The notes under the pieces are model-generated. The model worked only from the letters and a program-made list of their open reading frames with translations. It had not been told where the DNA came from and did not search any database. Source: Prinia subflava (lineage: Eukaryota > Chordata > Aves > Passeriformes > Cisticolidae). Taken from it: a DNA stretch of 64,000 nt. Position 1 is the first letter of the stretch. The number at the start of each line of letters is the position of its first letter. Below, one piece after another: positions 56,370-64,000 of this stretch. The position numbers and the translations under genes were made by a program. Location of the stretch: NCBI RefSeq assembly GCF_021018805.1, contig NC_086247.1, positions 136,193,602-136,257,601 on the forward strand, in the 5' to 3' direction.

Positions 56370-59300
56370 AATATCGTTTGCGCGGACACTGGGCAAACTC
56401 TGGTCCCGTCTTCTAAAATACTCTGGCTTCCTTTCTCCACCAAACATTGCAACTCTGAATAAGTGCAGAACGCCAAGGAATCCCAGCAGGTGAGCTGCTG
56501 AGTTTTATAATTTCGAGGGAAAAATGATCATACTCGGAATTTGCTCCACTGAGGCTTTATGGACTCCAGACTTCTTGTTTAACCAAACACTGACAGTGCG
56601 GGTATGAAGATTTGGGAAGAATATTGGGTAGAGCCTGCGTGGATGAAGGTGGAACTCTCCTGACTTGTCTTCCCATTCCAGCGGTATGACCCCCTTGAAG
56701 GGTATTGGACCAACAAAAGAAGCCAGGAAAATGATGCAGTTAATATAGGAATAATAGTTGGATGGGAAACCAAACACACCTAGGCACTTCTGGGTACCTG
56801 AGGTTTTGCCTCAGCTTTAGCTAACAGGATTAGTTACTCTGGAATATCACATGAGTTTGGAGCTCCTTCACAAGACTCTGGACTCAAAGGCGATGTGAAG
56901 GGTGCGGATTTCGCCCCTCACCTGTGTCTCCCCTTCACCTCGGACTGCTGCCCCTTTAATTCCACCTGTTATCCATTTTCCATGTCCCAGCTGCTGAGTG
57001 GAAGTGGCAGAAGGTGAAAGCTGAGGCACCTGCGGCTGGGGCGGCCCGGAGGCAGCGGGGGCCCGGCAGCCTCTTCCCGCCATGGCCCGCGCCCCTCCCG
57101 GAGCACCCGCGGGGCTCCGGGTGCGCGGAAAGGCACCGAGGGCGAGCTCTGCCGCCTCTCCCGTTCGGCTCAGCCCCCGCCGAGGGGCTCGGGAGCAGCG
57201 CCCCGCGCCGCGTCCCTGCGTGGGTGCCCGAAGGGGGACTCTCGTCGCCAAGACGGCCAGGACATGGGTGTGCGAAGGTGTTCGTGGGGCCCGGGGCAGG
57301 CCCTTGGGAGGCGCAAAGCCCGCCAGGACCCGAACCCTCGGGCCCGGCCCGACGTGCGCAGCGCGGCAGGCGCTGGGACAGGCGGTGAGCAGGGTCTGGC
57401 ATCCTGTCGTGCTAAGTGCAGAACACAGCAGGAGGCCGTGCCCTTTGCAGCACCTCCGGGGCGAGCAGCTGCCCCCACTTCCCTTCCCAGTTCCAGCCCC
57501 AGGAGACCTCGAGGGGAAGCCTATCTATCGACGGGAAGTGATCGGTGGCGGCGGGCCAGGCGCGCTGCTTGCCCTGTAGAAGAGGAGCCTCCGTGGACTC
57601 TCGGTGGTGCTGGGGACCGCCGCCCACGGAGGGGATCTTCACGGTCTTCTCGAGCCATGGTCGGGCCCCATCTCTTGATGAGGGCTCGGTTTACTGGGCC
57701 GGGGCGCGCACAGGGCCGAGCACCCCAGCAGAGTCAGAGCCGAGCGTGCTCCTTACACCTTCAGTGTAAGGTTCTCGCCCTCTCCTTATTCCCCCGGCGA
57801 GGGGCTTTGCGCGGTCCCGCGGAGTGTCGGGAGCGGGTGCTGGTGGGCCAGACTCCTTAGGCAGCCCGGCACGGCCCCATGTCCCGCCCTACCTCTGGAC
57901 CTTTGGAGGGTCCTGGTTCCCTTGAAGGTGGCTGCCAGCTAGATTTGTCGTGTGGTCATCGTCTCTGAGGGAAGGGCGATGCGCCTTTTGGCGTGTCGTT
58001 CGTTGCCCCTCGGCCTCTTCCCCCTCCCCCCTCCCCCTTAACACTTGTTACTGCCCTCGATGAACAGGAATAACGAAGCGTCAAATGCTGTTCACGCATT
58101 TTCCTTGCCGGAGAGCGGTGCAGGGAGGTGTCCCCCCGAAAGCAAACCGGGGCCAGGTGAGACATCCGTGCTGGACAAGTATTGAAAGGAGACAGTCTGC
58201 GACACAGGCAGTGGTGGCCCAAGTGCGGCCCAAGCCGCGGCCCAGGCTCTGCTTGTACTTGTTCCTGGTTTTTGCAGATTTCCTTTTGTAATATCGTAGG
58301 CGACCCGAGAGGAACCTTCCTGCATTTCAGATGGTTCCTTCGAGGACGGTACTCGTTTTCCAAAGGCAAATGTACAAAATTGGAATCGTTCATCTTTAAA
58401 GCCATCACAGCCGCAGGGGCGAGGGCTGAGTCCGGCACAGCGAGGGAATCTCTTCTGCTGGGTGTCGCACCGAGCGCTCAGGAGCCGGGGAGCGGTGCTG
58501 CATTGCCTGCGCACCCCAGCGCACAGGCAGAGCGCTAGCCGTGCCTGTCGTGGGGTTCTCCCTGCATCGCTTTCCTCCCTAGGGCACTGCTCCCAAATTT
58601 TCCAATGATCTGCTATGTCTGACCGGTTTCACGACAAGCTCCGATCCCCCAGCACTTTGGAAACTGTAGGTTCTCAATATATCCCTCCGCTTCCCTTTGC
58701 AGCGCCCTCCCTTCGCCGTCGGTCCCGACGGACCTGCGTCTCAGGGACAGACAGACCGCACAGACTGACTTCGCAGACTACCTGCCTGTGTTTTGTGGCC
58801 CGGTGGTGTCGTGCCACCTCCACAGTGTGACATTTGTGTCCTAGTGCTGCAGGGCTCACCCCGGCTGGGTAGTACTATCGTGTGCCAGAACTGAACAGGC
58901 ACCGGCAGCCCTGGGAAAGGGGGGAACACTAGCACGGTAAATGAACTGGGCTCCCCAACCTCCCTGGGCATATGCTGTTCTTGGATCAATAGGAGAGATC
59001 CTCTTCTCCACTTTCTTACCCCTCAAGACCTTCAGTTAAGGCTGTCGGGAACCACTCACCACTGCGTTAACGAGGTGCCGGTACCCTGACGCCTTGTCAT
59101 GCTCTCGAGAACAGGGACACGCCGTGGTCACAATGCTGCCCTGGGAGAAGGCTGGTGGCAGAGGTTTTAGGGGAAAGAGCCTGTTTGGGGGTGGTACTCC
59201 CCCTCAGGACGTGGCGGCACTTAGCCTGTCTGACCTGGGGGAAACCTTGCAAAGTGGGCTGCGGGTCTCCAGCGGGAGCAGTGGTGTCAGGGGCCACCCG

Positions 59301-61140
59301 ACACAGTTTGCTCATCGGCTTTCGAGTGTCCGGCTGCAGCCAGAATGTGGCAGGAGCAAGGACTCGCAAGCACAATCGCCAAGGGGTGATGACCCCTTGG
59401 GCATGTAAAGGAGGAAACAGAGCCAGCAAATTCTCCCGAAATCACCTCAGCGTTGCTAGGGGTTTGCTTTCTTAATTTTCCCTGTGTTTTGAGGTAGGTG
59501 TGACGTGGATTTGAGAGGGATGCACGGTATGTGTTAGATTGATACTTGTGCTTCTGGCTATGATGCTCCACCTGTAGCCCTCATTCCCCGGCTGCACGCA
59601 AGTCCATTTGCTTTCGAAAGAGGGGATTCTTCTGCGTTGCAAGGTGGGGAAGGACCAGGCTCCTCGCGTTCAGTCATGTCCCAGCGGAACAAGAGGGATG
59701 CGAGCTGAGCCCGCGTTCCTCTGGTCTGCACAGGCCTGGAGCCCGGGCTGCTGGAGGTGACACAAACCGGGGCGCGGGGATCGCACCTCCACAGAGAAGC
59801 ACGGCTGTGGGACCGGCTGTGGATGAGCTGGCGGCTCCTGGGGGCCGTGGGGCTGCAGGGGTGGCCGTGGGCTCTCCCGGACTACACCGTCTCTCCAGGG
59901 CTGGACACAAGTCCCTGCCTTCCCACCGGGGCCTCACACCAAGCTGCCGTGGGGTCGCCAAGCATTTAACCCATCCAGCGCTGAGGAGGGCAAAGGAGGG
60001 ACAGGGATGGTCGCAGTGTAAGAGGGCAGCGTGATCCCCCGGGGAGCCCCGGGGCGGGGAAAGGAAAACATCTCTGTTCATGTGATGCCGAAGCTGTGTT
60101 TACTCTCCCAGGTGGGTCTTTCGGCTCAGCGGGACAGGGCTGCTCGGGAAGGCTGATGCGAGGGAGAGCGATGCCTCTGCCAAGCTGCGGCTGGGAAAGC
60201 CGAGGGGGCTCCTGGCCGCCGTGCTCGGTGCCACTCGGAGCGGTCCCCACCAGCCGACGGTGCGCAGCGAGCAGGGGGGAAGCCAGCCGTGTGCCCCGGG
60301 AGCACCGAATGCCAGCAGCAGCTCTGAGCGCTGTGAACACGATCACAGCCCAGGGGACCGAGGGAAGGAGTTATTGCCCGCACTCGGCGCTCGTGAGACC
60401 GCATCTAAGACTTGCGGGCGGTTTTGGGGCAGCCTGTGCAGAAAACAGTCGTGAGGGGCAAAGGGCTGACGAGGCAGAGGAAGCTGGAGCAGCTGCCTGG
60501 GGCGGGAAGGCTCCCGTGGAGCGGGGCTGGCTCAGCCTGGGGCAGCGGCAGTGTCGGGGGCACCCCGCAGCGCTGAGGGGATGGGTATCAAGAAGCCTGG
60601 CTCTTGACAGAGGTGCGTGGTGAGAGATTGAGGGATGGCGGGCGTGAATAGAAACAGGAGTCCGGACGCACTTATCCCGGTCGCTTCCGAGGTCCCCGGT
60701 CCAGCCCCGCGGGTGGCCTTGAACCTGGAACGGCGTTACCGTCGCATCGCCCCTCTAACGGGACACCCCCTCAGTTTCCCCTTCCCGGGACGATGGGAGC
60801 AGCCCCACAGCCACGCGTGGGAGCGTTCCTGACTTCGCGCAGAGGTCTCCGCCTTCCCTTCTCGTTTTTTTCGCGTGGTCTATCTGCAGGTGGGACTTTC
60901 CAAGAAGTGGTTCCTGCAAAGCTCTTTGTTCCCTCCCGTGACTCACGCGTTTCCCTGGCGTTATCACGGCGATGTCAGCGGCTTTGAAGTCGGGTCATTT
61001 ATTACCTTCCCGGAGCTGCCCCTGTCTTGCCCTGCTGATAGACCCGGGTACATTTCCAAGCGCAGTTTGATCTCTGCCCGCGCTGGTGGCACGCTGGAAA
61101 GTCACTTTCGATAAACCTCCACAGACTCTGCCGGACAAAC
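56370..61140. other. GC-rich PTF1A upstream region
   Basis: CpG-rich blocks at about 57000-58540 and 59700-60640 are separated by moderately GC-rich DNA. E-boxes cluster at 56919-57032 (CACCTG, CACCTG, CAGCTG, CACCTG). CAGGTG overlaps GGGACTTTCC at 60887-60901. No protein-coding signature is seen. Confidence 0.4.
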
Positions 61141-61440
61141 TATTGCAGCGCTAATGACAGAGATAATCCTCTCCTAATCTGGCGGGTAATCCATTTCACT
61201 CCAGTGAGAATTTTTAAGGCTTTAATCAGTGAGAGTCTGTTAGGGAATTATTAACAGAGCCTCCGTCGAGCGAGCTCCTCCGGAGAGGGGCAACGGGAAT
61301 GGGAAAAGGGAGAACGCAACGCGGACCGATGAGGTCAAAATCGATGCACTGCCGGGCTCAAGAGCTGACGTGATGTATTTTGATGTTGCGATAGAATCGC
61401 CTTCAGTTCGAACGCCAGGAAAAAACCCGCGCCATCGATT
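61141..61440 (+). promoter_or_regulatory. PTF1A proximal upstream element with TAATC array
   Basis: AT-richer element 340-640 bp before the predicted start. Four same-strand TAATC-type homeodomain motifs lie at 61164 (TAATCC), 61175 (TAATCT), 61187 (TAATCC) and 61223 (TAATCA). TAATGA is at 61152, AGGTCA at about 61332, ATCGAT at about 61340 and TGACGTGA at about 61366. Such a cluster in an otherwise GC-rich flank looks like conserved regulatory DNA; conservation was not tested. Confidence 0.45.
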
Positions 61441-61702
61441 CCCGCTATGCCCGCTCTGACAGCAGCTCTGCTGGCGCCGGGGACTGGCGGTCCCGGCGGA
61501 GCGAGAAAAGCGCCGGGGGTAAGCTGCGCAGGGGCGACGCTTCCCGGTGCGGCGAGCGAGGCTGTGCCAAGCCGAGGGGCGCGTTTGGGTGGCGGACAGG
61601 TGCCGAGGCGCTCCGGGCCCCGCTCCCGACGTGCGGCTCCCGCCCGCCCCCCCGCCCCGCGGGGTCCCGCTGCGGGCGGCCCGGCCCCCCCGGCGCGCCC
61701 TG

Positions 61703-61753
61703 ATTGGCTGGCGGCGGCGGCCGGCGGCACGCGCCCGGGGATGTCGTTATAAG
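61703..61753 (+). promoter_or_regulatory. PTF1A core promoter: inverted CCAAT box and TATA box
   Basis: ATTGG, an inverted CCAAT box, lies at 61703-61707, and TATAAG at 61748-61753. The transcription start is expected near 61778, leaving a 5' UTR of about 225 nt without an upstream ATG. Confidence 0.7.
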
Positions 61754-61841
61754 ACCCCTCGCGTGCCGGCCCGCGGCGCCAGCGGCTCCGGGCCCTCCCC
61801 GGAGAGCGGCGGCGCGGCCCGGCCTCCCGCCACACCGCGGC

Positions 61842-61914
61842 GGGCAGGGCAGGGCAGGGCAGGGCCGGGCGGGGCCCGCCACCGCCACCGCCACCGCCAC
61901 CGCCGGGCGGCTCG
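61842..61914 (+). other. PTF1A 5' UTR G-quadruplex motif and CCACCG repeat
   Basis: Seven runs of at least three G occur at 61842-61874, spaced by CA, CC or C. A CCACCG-type repeat follows (about 61877-61902). The G-rich and C-rich halves could pair or the G-run could form a quadruplex in the mRNA, which may slow scanning. Confidence 0.6.
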
Positions 61915-62002
61915 GCCAGCCCGCCGGCCACTGCGGCTGCGGGCGCGTCCCGGCGGGGCTGCCCTCCTGCCCCGTCCCGTCAGCGCCGGGACCCGGAGCA
62001 GC

Positions 62003-62627
62003 ATGGAGACCGTGCTGCTGGAGCACTTCCCCGGGGGGCTGGACTCCTTCTCCTCGCCCCCCTACTTCGACGAGGAGGACTTTTTCTCCGAGCCGCCCCC
62101 GCGGGACGTGCTGGCCGCGGACGGGCTGCTGGAGCCGGACGTGGATTTCCTCAGCCGGCAGCTGCAGGAGTACTACCGCGACGGCGGCGACCCCGAGGGC
62201 GGCTACCGCTGCCCGCCGCCGGCCGCCGCCTTCCCGCCGTCCCCCGCCTCGCCCGGCTTCGCCTACGAGTGCTGCGGGGCGGCGGGCGCGGCGCTGCTGT
62301 CCCCCGGGGGGCGGCTCCAGGCGCTGGGCTCGGCCAAGAGGCGGCGGCGGGTGCGCTCCGAGGCGGAGCTGCAGCAGCTCCGCCAGGCCGCCAACGTGCG
62401 GGAGCGGCGGCGGATGCAGTCCATCAACGACGCCTTCGAGGGGCTGCGCTCGCACATCCCCACCCTGCCCTACGAGAAGCGCCTCTCCAAGGTGGACACG
62501 CTGCGCCTGGCCATCGGCTACATCAACTTCCTCAGCGAACTGGTGCAGTCCGACCTGCCGCTGCGCAGCGCCAGCAGCGAGAGCCCCAGCCAGCCCAAGA
62601 AAATCATCATCTGTCACCGCGGCACAA
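62003..62627 (+). CDS. PTF1A: PTF1A coding exon 1 (activation region and bHLH)
   Basis: Runs from the ATG to GGCACAA, with donor gtaagt at 62628 and phase 1. It encodes residues 1-208 plus one base of residue 209. Extremely GC-rich, with a cysteine pair ([10 protein letters not shown]) before the bHLH. Confidence 0.97.
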
Positions 62628-62945
62628 GTAAGTGGCGGGCCGGCACCGCCCGGTACGTCCCGGCGCGGCCCGGCACCGCGCTCCGCAGGAATGCCGGCCC
62701 CAGCAATAACCCCTTGCCTTCCTTTTCCCTCCTGCCCTCCAGGATCTCCCTCTCCGAGCGACCCCGACTACGGACTCCCCCCTCTGGCCGGTCACTCGCT
62801 GTCGTGGACTGATGAAAAGCAGCTCAAGGAACAAAACATCATCCGGACAGCCAAAGTGTGGACCCCCGAGGACCCGCGGAAGGTGAACAACAAACCCTCC
62901 GTCAACGACATAGAGAACGAGCCCCCCTTCGACTACGTGGCGTGA
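62003..62945 (+). CDS. PTF1A: PTF1A, pancreas transcription factor 1 subunit alpha (complete, two exons)
   Basis: Nuclear bHLH activator. It pairs with an E-protein and with RBPJ or RBPJL in the trimeric PTF1 complex, which specifies pancreas and acinar cells and GABAergic neurons of cerebellum, dorsal cord and retina. Exons 62003-62627 and 62743-62945 join to 275 residues. The N-terminus [16 protein letters not shown] is acidic. A basic stretch [10 protein letters not shown] is followed by the bHLH domain at about 130-183 ([19 protein letters not shown], loop, [18 protein letters not shown]). The C-terminus keeps both RBPJ-contact boxes: [13 protein letters not shown] with Trp230 and [11 protein letters not shown] with Trp248. 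It is shorter than the 328-residue human protein, mainly before the bHLH. The ATG is the first downstream of the TATA box. The intron is only 115 bp. Confidence 0.98.
62743..62945 (+). CDS. PTF1A: PTF1A coding exon 2 (RBPJ-binding C-terminus)
   Basis: The acceptor is CTGCCCTCCAG. It encodes (R)[16 protein letters not shown] through both Trp boxes to NEPPFDYVA, with TGA at 62943-62945. Confidence 0.97.
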
Positions 62946-63285
62946 GGCGCCGCGCGGGTGGTCCCCGCCCCTGCCCGCTCTGTACATGCTGTATGTAGAG
63001 ACCTATATTATAAATGTAATTTAAGATTCAGACTCTAAGGGCAATCAACTTTATTTATCTATTTATTACGGAGTAGTGACAATGAGGTAGAATGGTCTGT
63101 TTTGAATGTATAATTTATATAATTTATCTTGATTTTTTTTAAGATATGCAATAGGTTTATTTCACCAGCACTTTTTTTTTCTTTTTTAATAATGAGGGAA
63201 ATATGCCAGAACCTGTGAAAATAATTTATTGCCGCACGTGGACTCTCCTTGTGTTTGTTAATAATAAACCCGAATTGTACGTTGT
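62946..63285 (+). other. PTF1A 3' UTR with AU-rich element and poly(A) signal
   Basis: A sharp shift to AT-rich sequence follows the stop codon. TTTATTTATCTATTTATTA at about 63050-63068 contains overlapping ATTTA pentamers typical of unstable regulatory mRNAs. AATAAA lies at 63263-63268, so cleavage is expected near 63285. Confidence 0.75.
63263..63268 (+). terminator. PTF1A polyadenylation signal AATAAA
   Basis: Canonical signal about 320 bases after the stop codon, at the end of the AT-rich 3' UTR. Confidence 0.8.
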
Positions 63286-63289
63286 GGAG

Positions 63290-64000
63290 CAGTGTATTTG
63301 TGGGAAGCGGCTTCCGAGAGCCCCGCCACATCCCGAGGAAGCCTTGCAATGAACGCCTGGACTGGTCCCCAGGCGGGGTGAGACCCTCGTCCCAGATGCT
63401 GGCCCCACTCTGCCCCATCGCAGGTTCGCGGGTGCTCTTACAGCGCCGGGGGGACGGCGACGGGCGAGGAGACACTTTCGCCTTCTCTCCACCCCTTTTG
63501 ACGTCCTCTCCTGAAGTGCTTCCAACTGATGTCTTTGTCTATCTCTAGAAGGTCCCCTCCTTTCAGTGTCTCAGCATTGCTTGTGGTTTCCAGCTGGAAG
63601 CTCCGAGCCCCCAAACACAAACCTTGCTGGCTGTGTCGCCAGCCTTGTTGCCCCCATCCCGCCGCCCTGGGAATGGGTGCGCTATCCGGGGCCGCACAGA
63701 GCTGTTCCTGAAAGTTGCCAGGGAGGGAAGGACGAGGCTGGGGACCGGCCAGGCTTGGGGCTCTGCCGGCTGCCCCTACCCTTCCGCGGTTCTCTCAGCA
63801 GCCACGGCTGGGAAAGAGCCCCCGTGCTCTTCGCCCCGGGGCTGCCGCTGGGGGCGGGGATAGGGGGATGGCAAAGCCATCGTGCAACTGGTGGTAGAAT
63901 CGCTCTGGTAGCCCCAGCTCAGCGTGCCCGGCTGCGGAAGGGACGGCTGGGCTGCACCTGCCCGGGGGCGAGGGGTGGGGGCGGCAGGGGCCGGTCGGGC
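63290..64000. other. GC-rich DNA downstream of PTF1A
   Basis: No coding or repeat signature is recognised before the window ends. Confidence 0.4.

Noticed and set aside
61547..62812. A 421-codon open frame that would extend PTF1A upstream.
   Set aside because: It runs through the TATA box and core promoter, and conserved PTF1A begins at METVLLEHF (62003). It also reads past the exon 1 donor, whereas splicing at 62628 restores the conserved C-terminus.

Overview
The window is vertebrate nuclear DNA, almost certainly from a bird. The interspersed repeats are mainly CR1 LINEs with the typical 3' ends in short ATTCTGTG-like repeats, plus avian-type retroviral LTRs. Introns are compact. Three recognisable genes all lie on the + strand in the conserved vertebrate order ARMC3 - MSRB2 - PTF1A (human 10p12). 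A songbird-like genome is plausible from the LTR types, but species cannot be fixed from the sequence alone.

Layout. 1-16.4 kb: the last six coding exons of ARMC3 (a ciliary/testis armadillo-repeat protein), covering the region after the armadillo repeats and the C-terminal EDR1-like domain; a decayed 3-kb CR1 lies in one intron. 16.4-29.3 kb: intergenic, with a T-rich tract, a retroviral LTR split by a nested CR1, and a pentanucleotide array of 31 perfect TATTC copies that appears to have grown from a CR1 tail. 29.3-38.2 kb: complete MSRB2 (mitochondrial methionine-R-sulfoxide reductase), five coding exons; introns hold a relic resembling the C-terminus of an L1-like ORF2 and a CR1 that ends 38 bp before the last exon. 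38.2-53.8 kb: gene-free DNA with a 600-bp GC-rich minisatellite, an orphan CpG-rich patch, two CR1 copies and a well-preserved solo LTR with a 4-bp target-site duplication. 53.8-64 kb: a GC/CpG-rich domain ending in PTF1A (two coding exons, 115-bp intron), the bHLH regulator of pancreas, cerebellum, spinal cord and retina.

The genes are not a functional pathway; they are neighbours by synteny. The most interesting signal is upstream of PTF1A. Two colinear copies of a regulatory-looking module lie about 7.1 and 6.2 kb before its predicted transcription start. Each has a 51-bp AT-rich block with 31 identical bases at identical spacing, followed by a 25-bp block (21/25 identical) that pairs an E-box-like CAAGTG with an RBPJ-type TTCCCA at the same spacing. 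This is the layout expected of a PTF1 (PTF1A/E-protein/RBPJ) autoregulatory enhancer, and it appears to be a duplicated cassette. Exon boundaries were set by hand from reading frame, GT/AG signals and protein family resemblance; no alignment or database search was run.
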